A DNA stretch of 64,000 bases from a virus. The stretch covers positions 1 through 64,000 of IMG/VR virus record IMGVR_UViG_3300008111_001005; one strand, given 5' to 3'. Position 1 is the stretch's first letter; every line of letters begins with the position of its first letter. Under the pieces are notes generated by a model. It did no database searches and was not told where the DNA came from. It saw only the letters and a program-made list of their open reading frames with translations. Made by a program: the position numbers and the translations under genes. Positions 6,901 through 15,913 of the stretch are shown here, piece after piece.

Positions 6901-9344
6901 TGAATAATCAAACTCGAAGAGAACTATTAAACAGACATAGACAATCTGGATTCCCAGGTTCGATTATGGATGTATTCTCTGCATATGATGCAGGGAGAGA
7001 TATTATCTCGGAGTTTGTTCAAGAACAACAAGGACAGCAACAGTTGCAGCAAATGCAACAGATGCAACAACAGCAACCTCAACCAATAGTTGCTAATACT
7101 CCTGAAGAACAAGAGCAAGGTTTACGCCCATTCCATGAAAGAGGGCAGGTTGATCAAAGCATGGTATTCCCTAATATTCCTGCAAATGCCCCATTCAATA
7201 CTGTTGGGATGAAAGCCCCAATAAATATTGATAAGTATGATAACAATGGGCATTTGATAGAATCATTCAAGAGTGTACCTCCTGGGATACAGAATCTTCC
7301 TACAGGTCCACAGGAAGGAACAGTTGTAGAAACTCCTGCTAATATGCAGACAGGAGGTGTGAGGAGATATCAAACTGCAGGTCCTAGAAGAAATCCTAAT
7401 GCGGAAATAACTACCCTCCAACCAATGGATGTACGTCCTGATCCGTTGGTAAGAGATAGACCAGCACAGAGAGTTATAGATCCAAGGGCACAAAGGCAGG
7501 CCGAAGAGCAGGCTTTCCAAACATTAATGTTTAACAAAACTAATGAATGGAGAGACCCCAACAAACGTGCAGCTATGACCAGCGGGAGAGCAGAGAGCGT
7601 ATCCCCAGCTACATACGTAACTCCTGCTGGAGATTTGCAGGGAATTATAGAATCTGGAGCACAAATAGCAAAGGGTAATTATCTTGAGGGAGGATTAGGA
7701 GCAGGATTAGCTGCTGCATCAGTACTATTACCAGGAACAATAAGAGTTCCTAATTCGGCCCAAGATTTGTTTGAAGCTGCAAATACATTTAAAAGACATG
7801 ATATCACCTCAGCTGAAGAAGCTGCTAACCTTGTGAGTAGCGCAGCATATAATAATACAGGGGGGATGTCAGAGGAATTAGCTAACGCTGCTGGTACAAT
7901 TAGTATAGCTGGCAATAATGCTAGACAGCTTTATAGAGATATTTATCCCGATACTCAAATGAGAGGAAGTGGACAAAATAACACTGGTAGACTTATAAAC
8001 ACTGTTTTAGCAGATTACCCACAACTTGCAGCTACATATAATACTGGAATGATGAACTCCCCGGAAGTTGCTTCGGCAGTTCAAGATTTTGGGAGACAAT
8101 ATTTAACATCATTTAGAGGAGTACGCGCAAACAATCTAGACGAAGCTGCAAAATTTTTAACATCCCCATTTGGATCAGGCGATAGGGCTTATGGACCAGG
8201 TATATATAGTACTTCAGATCTTGACAGGGCACGGTATTATGGGAATGTTATTGGAGAACTTATGCCTATAGATATAACTCCTAATATGTCTGGTAAATAT
8301 CTAATGGGACAAATTCAGGGGCTTATACAAGAAGGGTCAGGACCTTATGCTCCAGGTATAAATAGTTTGTATTCTCAGGAACAATTCGAAGGAATTGTAA
8401 ACTCCCTTATTGGAAATCCACAATTTGGAGATAGCTATGAACGAGTTTATCAAAATTTACTTAGAACATTCAACCAACCAATAGATACTAGAAGAGGCAT
8501 TAATGACAATAATTCAATAAGAGTATTTACGGGAACTGAAGATACATATGAGAGACTTGTTCCTAAAATAACGCAAGTAGCTGATGAAAGAGAATTTTCC
8601 CCAACAACAACTCCTATATGGCAAGCTGACTGGAGCGGTGAGGGTGCTACATCTAAATATTTTTTCCAAAAGCAAGGGTTTAAAAAATATGGAGGATTAC
8701 TAAGATCTGGGAGTGTTAGTAAATACCAAGGAGGGGGCAGTAAAAATGTAGATCCATTTAGTGCGTTTGAAGTAGCAAAACATATGGCTAGAATGCATGG
8801 AGGAACTCCCCAACAGTATTTAGCTCTAAGTGATACATCTGGGTATCATGAAAGTGGGCATACAATGGATCCTAAAATGGTACAAAGAGGAAGTGGAATT
8901 GCAAAAGGAGCATTTCAAATTGAGGCATCTACTGTTCCAAGATTGCAGCAAAGAGTCAGACAATATGCGGAGCAGACAGGAAATAAAGTCCCAAGTTGGA
9001 TAAATATTCCAAATAATGATGCTAGAAACTTATCTTTAGATAGACAGAGAGCATTATTTTTATTAGACATGAATTACTCTGAAGGAACTAATATGAGAGC
9101 GTATGCTCAAGGAAAAACCACTTCAGCCGAGCAATGGCTTCGAGGGTGGAAAAGAAAAGAAGCTGTAGACGGAAAAGATATTGAAAGATTCGAAACCAGC
9201 GCTAATAAAGCAAGACAGATGGGAATCCCAAATTCAGCTTTAACGGAATTTAATAGAATGGTTCAAGGTAAAAAACCTACTCCTCCATCAGGTTCTTACT
9301 ATGATTTGATAAGACAATTAAATCCATTAAATCAATATAAATAA
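6900..9344 (+). CDS. multidomain virion-associated protein: ADP-ribosyltransferase-like region plus lytic transglycosylase-like domain
   Basis: The 814-aa product has four parts. (1) Residues 1-200 are Gln/Pro-rich and disordered, with MQTGG at 149-153. (2) Residues about 225-370 are Ala/Gly-rich. (3) Residues about 400-550 contain FRGVR (405-409) and YGPGIYSTSDLDRARYYG (431-448), the core pattern of ADP-ribosyltransferase-fold enzymes ('RG...G.GiY.s....A..Y'); a catalytic Glu cannot be fixed with confidence (E547 and E551 are candidates). (4) Residues about 605-790 start with KYQGGG and contain YHESGH (E651) and GAFQIE (670-675), as in SLT/lysozyme-like transglycosylases ('ES.....G.fQi'). 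The likely role is peptidoglycan cutting during entry. ART activity on host targets is speculative. It lies between portal and scaffold genes. Confidence 0.55.
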   Translation: MNNQTRRELLNRHRQSGFPGSIMDVFSAYDAGRDIISEFVQEQQGQQQLQQMQQMQQQQPQPIVANTPEEQEQGLRPFHERGQVDQSMVFPNIPANAPFNTVGMKAPINIDKYDNNGHLIESFKSVPPGIQNLPTGPQEGTVVETPANMQTGGVRRYQTAGPRRNPNAEITTLQPMDVRPDPLVRDRPAQRVIDPRAQRQAEEQAFQTLMFNKTNEWRDPNKRAAMTSGRAESVSPATYVTPAGDLQGIIESGAQIAKGNYLEGGLGAGLAAASVLLPGTIRVPNSAQDLFEAANTFKRHDITSAEEAANLVSSAAYNNTGGMSEELANAAGTISIAGNNARQLYRDIYPDTQMRGSGQNNTGRLINTVLADYPQLAATYNTGMMNSPEVASAVQDFGRQYLTSFRGVRANNLDEAAKFLTSPFGSGDRAYGPGIYSTSDLDRARYYGNVIGELMPIDITPNMSGKYLMGQIQGLIQEGSGPYAPGINSLYSQEQFEGIVNSLIGNPQFGDSYERVYQNLLRTFNQPIDTRRGINDNNSIRVFTGTEDTYERLVPKITQVADEREFSPTTTPIWQADWSGEGATSKYFFQKQGFKKYGGLLRSGSVSKYQGGGSKNVDPFSAFEVAKHMARMHGGTPQQYLALSDTSGYHESGHTMDPKMVQRGSGIAKGAFQIEASTVPRLQQRVRQYAEQTGNKVPSWINIPNNDARNLSLDRQRALFLLDMNYSEGTNMRAYAQGKTTSAEQWLRGWKRKEAVDGKDIERFETSANKARQMGIPNSALTEFNRMVQGKKPTPPSGSYYDLIRQLNPLNQYK

Positions 9345-9345
9345 T

Positions 9346-9501
9346 ATGGCTAAGAAAGAGATGATTAAGAGAGCTGATGGCTCTTATTCGCAGAGAGGAT
9401 TATGGGATAATATTCGAGCTAATAAAGGTTCTGGAAAGAAACCTACAGCTGCAATGCTAAAACAAGAGAAAAAGATTAAGGCTAAATCCCCAAAGAAATA
9501 A
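9346..9501 (+). CDS. small basic protein, 51 aa
   Basis: An intact short frame starts at the ATG at 9346, right after the previous stop, and ends with TAA at 9499-9501. The product begins MAKKEMIKRADGSYSQRGLW and continues with DNIRANKGSGKKPTAAMLKQ and a lysine-rich tail. Very similar small basic proteins ('RADGSYS.RGLWDNIRAN.GSG') recur in Bacteroidetes podoviruses near head genes, as remembered from that family. Function is unknown; nucleic-acid contact or a minor capsid role is suggested by the charge. Confidence 0.75.
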   Translation: MAKKEMIKRADGSYSQRGLWDNIRANKGSGKKPTAAMLKQEKKIKAKSPKK

Positions 9502-9582
9502 GGGAAAGTGGGATATTATAAAGGTATTTAGAAAAACTAAATATATGTTGCAAATTAAACCAAATAAAAATATTTTTGTATC

Positions 9583-10686
9583 ATGAGCAGAACAACCAAA
9601 ACCAAATCTCAACCTCAAGTCGATTTAGATGCACTGTCTTTAGATGACATGCTTGGAGATGGACTTGAAGCAGTAGAAGAAACTGAAGTTGAAGAAGAAA
9701 TTGAAGATGACGTTGAAGAGGAAGAGGAGGGAGAAGAAATAGATACTGAACCTCGTGACTATGACGAGGATGATCCGTTAGCAGACCCTCAAGATGATGA
9801 GGAAGTAGAAGATGATAATGATAATGAAGATTCTCAAGAATCTATCATCTTTGAAATTGCAAATACCCTTGGGTATGAGTTAGAGAATGAGTATGATGAT
9901 ACTACAGAAGGACTAACCAACTTTGTAAAAGATGTTGCACAGAATATAGCAGAAGATCAACTCCAGCAGTTATTCACTCAATTCCCGGAAGTACAGCAAC
10001 ACTTAGACTATGTGCTTGCGGGTGGTGACCCTAAGAGATTCTTTGAAGCTTTCAATCCTAACAATGACTTGTCAGACTATGAGTTGACAAGAGACGATAA
10101 TAGAGCTCAGAAAGCTATCCTGTTTCAATACTTTAAAGCAAAAGGTCATGATGATGATTTTGCAATGGAAAGTATCAATGATTTTGAGGAAACAGGAAAG
10201 CTGTATGATAAAGCAATGAGAGCTCAGAAGTCATTAGCTGAGACTCAGAAAGAATACAGACGTCAACTAGTTGAAGAGCAGAAGAGAGAAAGACAGCAGA
10301 GAGAAGAAGAAGTTCAAGAGTTCTGGAATGAAGTAGCTGGAGTGATTGAGTCTGAGAATGATTTTGCAGGAGTTAGAATCCCTGACCGTAAGAAGTCAGA
10401 ATTCTTTAATTACATCTCTATGCCTGTAGGCCCTAATGGGGAAACTAAGAGAGATATGGATTATCAGAAAGCAGAATTACAAACTAAGATTGCTATCGAT
10501 TATTTGTTATTTAATGGCTTTAATCTTAAAGATGTAATTGAGACTAAAGCTAGGACTAAGAGTGTACAGAGCCTTAGAGATCGTATTGTCAGCAACGAAC
10601 AGAAAGCTAAAAGCGCAGGGAAATACTCTCGCAAAAACAAAGAGTTCAATTCTGATAATTTAGATCTTGGGGCATTATTTCAATAA
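9583..10686 (+). CDS. acidic scaffold-like head assembly protein
   Basis: The 367-aa product lies immediately before the major capsid gene, the normal place for a scaffold. Residues about 15-100 are extremely acidic (VEEEIEDDVEEEEEGEEIDT). The rest is helical, with a coiled-coil segment near 220-245 (EQKRERQQREEEVQEFW) and a basic tail (SAGKYSRKNKEF). Acidic N-terminus, helical body and basic C-terminus match scaffolding proteins that bind capsid through their ends. No protease motif was seen. A 81-nt spacer with an AAACCAAATAAAAA leader precedes the ATG. Confidence 0.6.
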   Translation: MSRTTKTKSQPQVDLDALSLDDMLGDGLEAVEETEVEEEIEDDVEEEEEGEEIDTEPRDYDEDDPLADPQDDEEVEDDNDNEDSQESIIFEIANTLGYELENEYDDTTEGLTNFVKDVAQNIAEDQLQQLFTQFPEVQQHLDYVLAGGDPKRFFEAFNPNNDLSDYELTRDDNRAQKAILFQYFKAKGHDDDFAMESINDFEETGKLYDKAMRAQKSLAETQKEYRRQLVEEQKRERQQREEEVQEFWNEVAGVIESENDFAGVRIPDRKKSEFFNYISMPVGPNGETKRDMDYQKAELQTKIAIDYLLFNGFNLKDVIETKARTKSVQSLRDRIVSNEQKAKSAGKYSRKNKEFNSDNLDLGALFQ

Positions 10687-10718
10687 ACAAAAAAACTAAC
10701 CTTTAAAAATTTACAATC

Positions 10719-12164
10719 ATGGCTTTAATGCAAGTTCTTAAAACTTACTATAACGATCAGCAGATGACGGACACCAACTCTTTGGTGAACGCATTGATGG
10801 AGAAACCCGAAGAGCTGTCCCCAATTATCACCCACCTTGCAGGTAGAGAGGAGAAGAAATTCCCCTTGTCTTTCTTGACTGAGGGTGTTGGGAACACCAA
10901 GTCGATTGATCGTTTCGAGTATGAGTACCGTGTGAAGACGCACGAAGTTAATGTTCGTCCTGTTGTCGCAGCTACTGGCACAGGTGCAGGTGGATCAATG
11001 TTCACCGTCACTTTCCCGGACAAGTGGTTCATTTTCCCGTACACCTTGGTTTCTCAATCTGGGGTATTAGCTCGTATTATGGAGCAACCTGTTCCTGACG
11101 GAGCTGGGTACAAGTACACTTTGAAGCTTGTCTCTCCCGATGCGGGTGCTCTTTCTGCAAGTGAGGGTAATAAAGATTTAGCGGTAGGTGCATTGTGGGG
11201 TATGCTCTACGCTAACGTAGGTGTTGACTTCTCTCGCGGTAATGCATCTAACTGGACTGCACCGGGCTTGGTCAGAAGCAAAATCGGTACGGTTCGTAAG
11301 TCTTACCACTTCGCTGGTAATGCTAAAGATTATGTTGCACAATTCACCCTCCCGATGAAGGATGGTCAAACGACTAAGTTGTGGATGGATTACGAAGAGT
11401 ACCGCCACATGCTTAAGTTTAAGGAAGAGTGTGAAATGTACTACTGGTATGGTGCTAAAACCTATGACGACAACGGAGTTAACCAAATGCTTGACGAAAA
11501 CGGTCAACCCGTTATCTCTGGTCCGGGTCTCTTCGAGCAAATCATCAATAAGGACACCTACTCTAGCTTGACTCAATCTAAGATTGAGGATGTTATCGGT
11601 GATTTGTTCTACGGTATGACAGATGCTACGGATAAGCAAGTTACCTTGTACACTGGTATCGGTGGTGCTCGTGAGTTCGATAAGGCTATGCGTAACTACT
11701 ATGCTACTGGAGGTTTAACAGCTTCTAATAGCTACTTACAAACGACTCAACCGACGTTCATCACTGGTAGCGGTCGTAACCTCGGTATCACGGGTTACTT
11801 CACCTCGTATGACCACATCGACGGTCACCGTGTGAATGTTGTTAAAGTTCCGTTGTTTGACCACGGTCCGGTTGCTCAAGCTTCTAAGAAGCACCCTGAG
11901 TCTGGTTTGCCGTTGGAATCTTACAGAATGGTGTTTGTTGACCAGTCTTCTTACGATGGAGAAAACAACCTCCAGATGATTAACAAGAAGGGTCGTGAAA
12001 TGCTCCGTTGGGCAGTTGCTGGTTCGGTTGTTCCGAAAGGCTTTGCTGGTACCGATACGAGAGCATCTGATATAGACGGTGCGTCTGTACACATGTTGAA
12101 GACCGCTGGTATCCTGCTTCGCAGATTCGATACTAGCCTTGATCTTCAGTGTGTAGCATCGTAA
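10719..12164 (+). CDS. major capsid protein
   Basis: The 481-aa product is assigned by order (terL, portal, scaffold, MCP) and size. Its base use is unlike its neighbours: the third positions are much richer in C and G (for example GACCACATCGACGGTCACCG), and Gly is mostly GGT, as expected for the most highly expressed phage gene. Recognisable segments include KTYYNDQQMTDTNSLVNALM at the start and IGGAREFDKAMRNYYATGG in the middle, typical of HK97-fold capsid proteins of this phage group. A strong Rho-independent terminator follows 20 nt after the stop. Because of the biased codons, several long antisense frames appear opposite it; they are not genes. Confidence 0.85.
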   Translation: MALMQVLKTYYNDQQMTDTNSLVNALMEKPEELSPIITHLAGREEKKFPLSFLTEGVGNTKSIDRFEYEYRVKTHEVNVRPVVAATGTGAGGSMFTVTFPDKWFIFPYTLVSQSGVLARIMEQPVPDGAGYKYTLKLVSPDAGALSASEGNKDLAVGALWGMLYANVGVDFSRGNASNWTAPGLVRSKIGTVRKSYHFAGNAKDYVAQFTLPMKDGQTTKLWMDYEEYRHMLKFKEECEMYYWYGAKTYDDNGVNQMLDENGQPVISGPGLFEQIINKDTYSSLTQSKIEDVIGDLFYGMTDATDKQVTLYTGIGGAREFDKAMRNYYATGGLTASNSYLQTTQPTFITGSGRNLGITGYFTSYDHIDGHRVNVVKVPLFDHGPVAQASKKHPESGLPLESYRMVFVDQSSYDGENNLQMINKKGREMLRWAVAGSVVPKGFAGTDTRASDIDGASVHMLKTAGILLRRFDTSLDLQCVAS

Positions 12165-12183
12165 TTTGTGTTTGGTTTGCAGA

Positions 12184-12218
12184 GGGGAGCCCGCTAACGG
12201 GCGGGTTCCCCATTTTTT
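12184..12218 (+). terminator. Rho-independent terminator after the major capsid gene
   Basis: An 11-bp stem (GGGGAGCCCGC, 12184-12194, with GCGGGTTCCCC, 12201-12211, including one G-T pair) closes a 6-nt loop (TAACGG). It is followed by A and six T residues (12213-12218). It ends the head-gene transcript just after the most abundant product. No gene is visible in 12165-12269 besides this and an A/T-rich leader. Confidence 0.92.
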
Positions 12219-12269
12219 CCTCATAAAGACTGAAGTTATTCTTAAACCTTAAAAGAACATTTTAAAACC

Positions 12270-13079
12270 ATGCGAAAAGTTATTATCAGACGCAAAGAAG
12301 TCCTCAATCATCTTCCCAAAGAGATTAGAGCTGGGGCAAAAATCAAAATCGGTTCTATTTATATAGGACGACAACCCCTTAAAGGACTCGAAGGAGAAGA
12401 AGCTCACAAGCTTTTATCCAAAGTACTAGACGTACCGCCCGGACACCAAGACTGGCCTAGAAAAGAAAAAGAATTCTGGGCTAGTATGAGTTTAAAAGTT
12501 CCATTCGAAGGAGTGGAATTAGATGTCTCAACAGATGAAGATGGATTCCCAAATAATGTAATGGACTTCATTACATACAAGTGGTGCTTAAAACATCGTC
12601 AAGTTGCTGAGAATGAAGATAGTATGAACTCTGATGGATCTAAGAGGTTTTATATTTACGATCCAGATATTGATCTGTTGAAGCGTAGTGCTAATATCAA
12701 GGTTAGAAAAGAGGCAGACAAAGAGATGATTAAACTCGAAAAAGATTACGCTAAGATGCGTAGACTTATGAGAGTATTGTCTAAAGACTCTCGCCCAGAT
12801 TCTCTGACAGATATGGAAGTAGAAAATCAATTGTATGATTTGAAGAATTCTCAACCTGAAAGATTCTTGAAGTTTGCAATTGATAAGGACTTAGATGCAA
12901 GAGCTGAAATTGAAGAAATGATTGAGTATGGGGTGTTCAGAACTATTGGGAACCAAGTCATCTACGGAGACGAGGTTATCGGGGAGAACATCACAGACAC
13001 AATCATTTACATAAATAACAAGAAAAACTCTGGGCAAGTAAATGCAATGCGTGCTCAACTTAAAGAACTCAAAGTCTGA
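12270..13079 (+). CDS. conserved crAss-like virion-region protein, 269 aa
   Basis: No enzymatic motif is seen. The region around DFITYKWCLKHRQVAENE and FYIYDPDIDLLKRSANIK resembles a protein found directly downstream of the capsid gene in crAss-like phages. The C-terminal half is helical and charged, ending IYINNKKNSGQVNAM and a Lys/Leu tail. Position suggests a head-completion or capsid-associated role. The stop overlaps the next ATG (TGATG), so the next gene, a predicted ring/adaptor, is probably co-translated. Confidence 0.55.
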   Translation: MRKVIIRRKEVLNHLPKEIRAGAKIKIGSIYIGRQPLKGLEGEEAHKLLSKVLDVPPGHQDWPRKEKEFWASMSLKVPFEGVELDVSTDEDGFPNNVMDFITYKWCLKHRQVAENEDSMNSDGSKRFYIYDPDIDLLKRSANIKVRKEADKEMIKLEKDYAKMRRLMRVLSKDSRPDSLTDMEVENQLYDLKNSQPERFLKFAIDKDLDARAEIEEMIEYGVFRTIGNQVIYGDEVIGENITDTIIYINNKKNSGQVNAMRAQLKELKV

Positions 13080-14176
13080 TGACAATTGATGAAATGCACA
13101 TAGCGGTCAATCTTGGGGTACAGAAAATTGCTTCATTCCAAATGGACAATTTCTTACCCCAAGAAATTGACTTTGAATTAAATAACGCTATGGACAGGTT
13201 CATCAAGCAGCGTTATTCAACTCTTAGTAATAGATATAAAAGAGGTTTTGAGCAATCTCAAAAGCGTATTGATGACTTACGACATTTAGTCGTTGAGTCT
13301 CAATTAGATGCTTATTACAAAGGAGAGACTATTGGGTTTGAAGAGTTCTTTATAGACAGGGTCAAACTTCCTACAGACTATTTATTTTTAGTGAGTGTTT
13401 TAGCTCGCATAAAATATGATTGCTCTGGGATAACTACTACTACTGATACTACAACCAAAACGTATTATAAAGTATCTGTAGCTCCCCCAGCTAACTGTAG
13501 AGGATGTCAGATAGAATCAATATCTTTTGGAGGTACAACTGTGATTAGCAAAGATCCATATCTTACTCTTGAAGATTTACTTAATGCAACTTTATATCAA
13601 GATTTAATACCGCATATAAGTATTCCTGACGGGGCTGGAAATGAGAATACTGGAATAAACACTAATACAACTCAGCTTTACAATCCAGTAGATTCTAACT
13701 ATATTTATTTAGAATCAAGTGCTCAAGGAGCAGTTGTAGTTACTTGGACAGATCCTACAGGAACTCTATCTAATACAACTGTAACTATTCAATCACAAAA
13801 CTTTGCATATCAGACATCTACATCTAAAAGAGATGCAGAAGTTTCTGAAAAAAATATTGTCTGTAAGTATATACATCAAGACGATATTTATGTTATATTA
13901 GAGGACCCTTTTAATACTACTAAATACACATCTCCAATATATACTGTAGCTGAAAACTACATTGATATTCATACAGATACGATATTTATAGTAGATTATG
14001 TAAGACTTAAGTACATCCGTATCCCAAAGAGAATGAGTTTATCTTTAGGAGTAGGATGTGAGTTACCTCTACACACTCATCAAGAAATTGTAGAGATGAC
14101 TATAAAAAGCATACTAGAGGGCATAGAATCCCAACGGTATACCTCGCAATCTATGGAAACCATAGAAGTCGAATAA
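13079..14176 (+). CDS. predicted head-tail adaptor/ring protein
   Basis: In the 365-aa product both ends carry signatures of a structural protein conserved across crAss-like phages. The N-terminal EMHIAVNLGVQKIASFQMDN with LPQEIDFELN is one, and the C-terminal LPLHTHQEIVEMTIKSILEG with ESQRY is the other. Between them (about residues 115-300) is a beta-rich insert of Thr/Ser/Asn-rich sequence, which may be an exposed decoration domain. Ring proteins below the portal in this group have helical ends with a beta core, so an adaptor role is favoured. The exact ring number cannot be assigned from sequence alone. Confidence 0.6.
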   Translation: MTIDEMHIAVNLGVQKIASFQMDNFLPQEIDFELNNAMDRFIKQRYSTLSNRYKRGFEQSQKRIDDLRHLVVESQLDAYYKGETIGFEEFFIDRVKLPTDYLFLVSVLARIKYDCSGITTTTDTTTKTYYKVSVAPPANCRGCQIESISFGGTTVISKDPYLTLEDLLNATLYQDLIPHISIPDGAGNENTGINTNTTQLYNPVDSNYIYLESSAQGAVVVTWTDPTGTLSNTTVTIQSQNFAYQTSTSKRDAEVSEKNIVCKYIHQDDIYVILEDPFNTTKYTSPIYTVAENYIDIHTDTIFIVDYVRLKYIRIPKRMSLSLGVGCELPLHTHQEIVEMTIKSILEGIESQRYTSQSMETIEVE

Positions 14177-14212
14177 TTTTTTTATTGTTTAATCCCTAAA
14201 AATTAATTAAAA

Positions 14213-15298
14213 ATGGGAACGAATTTATCACAGGTGTTTATATCTAACACCGATGTCTTAGAAAGTGGCAGCACTTTCAATGGAGCCGCAGTTACTCCAG
14301 AAATTGGAGTTTGGGATTTAAATGGGGCAGCTTATGTGACTACTAAATTATACGCTACTACAGTTGCTGAAGCTGATACTGCTGGGGTAGTAGCAGGTAC
14401 TGCAGTTGCAAATCCTCTTTGGTTATACAAGAGATTGCAGTTTGTTCAGGGTACTGGAGGAAATCCTATTGCTACTCCGATTATCAATACTGCTAACATT
14501 AAGCGTATTAAGTATGATCCTTATGTTATTTCTGCAGGCCACAAACAAGTTTTAACTGGAACTCCTGCAAGCAATGCTTCGCATACAGTTAAGTTTATCT
14601 TCAGAACTACTCCAACAGATCAACTTAGTTTCTACGACGCGAATGGAACTAACCTTGTCGATTTAAGTGGGGATAAAAAAGTTTTCCCATTGGGTGCTTT
14701 TAATACTACTAATCACAAAGTTATTTCTGTAGAGCTTCCAAAAACTGATGCTTCTGCGGATTTAACAGAGTTCTGCGCATTATTAGATGATGCAGTTGAA
14801 GCACACGTATTACTGAATGATTTAATTAAGGTATCACAAACTACTGTAGCTGATGATACATATACCGCAAGACACGCTGGTGTTGTATTTGATATGATCA
14901 TTTGGAACAACACTGCAGATGCAGCTAGTGCTCTTATTGTAACTGCTACAGGTTTTGTACCAGGTGTTGGAAATGCTTGGCAGGTATTAGGTGATGAGAT
15001 TAAGTGCAGAAGCCGTTACGGTAACTTTAACCGTATGTACCTTCCGCAGAATATGCCTACATACACTAATGTTACTGCTAATAGCAATAAAGGAGCATTT
15101 TATGACAAAATCACTATCGAATACGAACACAACTGGCCCACTTCTACGGGCATTGCTCCTGCAGGAACTTTAAATCAGGTTGTTTTGTACTTTACAGATG
15201 CTGACTTTACTGCTCCTGTAGTAGGAGATGCTTCAACTGCAACTTACGATAATGCATTTAACCTTACCATTGCTACTGCAGCAGAGTTTAACTGGTAA
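14213..15298 (+). CDS. unknown virion protein, probably abundant, 361 aa
   Basis: The product is beta-rich and low in cysteine, with Ala/Thr/Val-rich strands (ATTVAEADTAGVVAGTAVAN; VKFIFRTTPTDQLSFYDANG). This is typical of structural shell or tube proteins rather than enzymes. It is preceded by an A/T-rich leader and followed by its own perfect 16-bp terminator, so it ends a transcription unit, as the capsid gene does. A tail-tube-like, decoration or second coat protein are all possible. No domain is firmly recognised. Confidence 0.5.
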   Translation: MGTNLSQVFISNTDVLESGSTFNGAAVTPEIGVWDLNGAAYVTTKLYATTVAEADTAGVVAGTAVANPLWLYKRLQFVQGTGGNPIATPIINTANIKRIKYDPYVISAGHKQVLTGTPASNASHTVKFIFRTTPTDQLSFYDANGTNLVDLSGDKKVFPLGAFNTTNHKVISVELPKTDASADLTEFCALLDDAVEAHVLLNDLIKVSQTTVADDTYTARHAGVVFDMIIWNNTADAASALIVTATGFVPGVGNAWQVLGDEIKCRSRYGNFNRMYLPQNMPTYTNVTANSNKGAFYDKITIEYEHNWPTSTGIAPAGTLNQVVLYFTDADFTAPVVGDASTATYDNAFNLTIATAAEFNW

Positions 15299-15307
15299 TT
15301 AATCTTA

Positions 15308-15347
15308 TATAATAAGGGGATAGTAATTGGGCTATCCCCTTATTATA
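15308..15347 (+). terminator. long-stem Rho-independent terminator
   Basis: A perfect 16-bp inverted repeat (TATAATAAGGGGATAG, 15308-15323, with its complement at 15332-15347) encloses the 8-nt loop TAATTGGG. The A/T-rich lower stem supplies a T-rich tract on both strands, so it could work in either direction. The spacer 15299-15368 holds nothing else recognisable. Confidence 0.88.
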
Positions 15348-15368
15348 ACTTTTATATAAAATATTAAC

Positions 15369-15911
15369 ATGTCTACAACAGCTGACAATCCTAGGAGAAT
15401 TAATGTTAATGAGACTTGTTCTATATTAGCTGTTAATATTAGAACAACTACTAATCCAGTATCTGGTCATTATATCAGAATTGAGGATGGGACTACTACT
15501 CCTGCGGGATATACTGCTATTACAACAGGGGGAGGAGGAATGGTTTCAGGAAGTAGCCCCACTTGGTACATTACAGCTAATATTACAGCAAATGTGCAGG
15601 GATTAGTCAAAGTAGAGCATGTAAGTAGTTTATCATCTACTGCAACTGTATACGCTACATTTTATACAATTGCCCCATGCAGCGTAGAATGTTGCATAGC
15701 CACTCTCGCAGAATCAGGATTAAATTGTGATTGTAACTGTGGGAAATGCGCTGAAGATTTAGAAAGAGCTACTAAAGTTTCTTTATTACTACAAGGAGCA
15801 ACATATCTCGCAGAGAAAACAAATCCAACATCTGCAGATATTGCAAATGCTGAAAAGTTATATTTAAAAGCTGTACAACTCTGTGAAGAGGTTTGTGCTT
15901 GCGGATGCTAA
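15369..15911 (+). CDS. beta-rich protein with cysteine-rich C-terminal domain, 180 aa
   Basis: The N-terminal about 105 residues look like a small beta-sandwich (CSILAVNIRTTTNPVSGHYI; WYITANITANVQGLVKVEH). The C-terminal about 75 residues contain many cysteines: SVECCIATLAESGLNCDCNC then GKC, and at the very end CEEVCACGC. This helical Cys-rich part resembles small proteins next to ring-protein genes in crAss-like phages. Metal binding or disulphide cross-linking in the virion are both possible; neither is shown. The next gene starts about 3 nt after the stop. Confidence 0.5.
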   Translation: MSTTADNPRRINVNETCSILAVNIRTTTNPVSGHYIRIEDGTTTPAGYTAITTGGGGMVSGSSPTWYITANITANVQGLVKVEHVSSLSSTATVYATFYTIAPCSVECCIATLAESGLNCDCNCGKCAEDLERATKVSLLLQGATYLAEKTNPTSADIANAEKLYLKAVQLCEEVCACGC

Positions 15912-15913
15912 TC

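Noticed and set aside
11178-11639. 153-aa frame on the - strand opposite the major capsid gene, and similar antisense frames at 10757-11044 and 11736-12224
   Set aside because: They come from the biased codons of the capsid gene. Their composition is unlike a real protein and no leader is visible.
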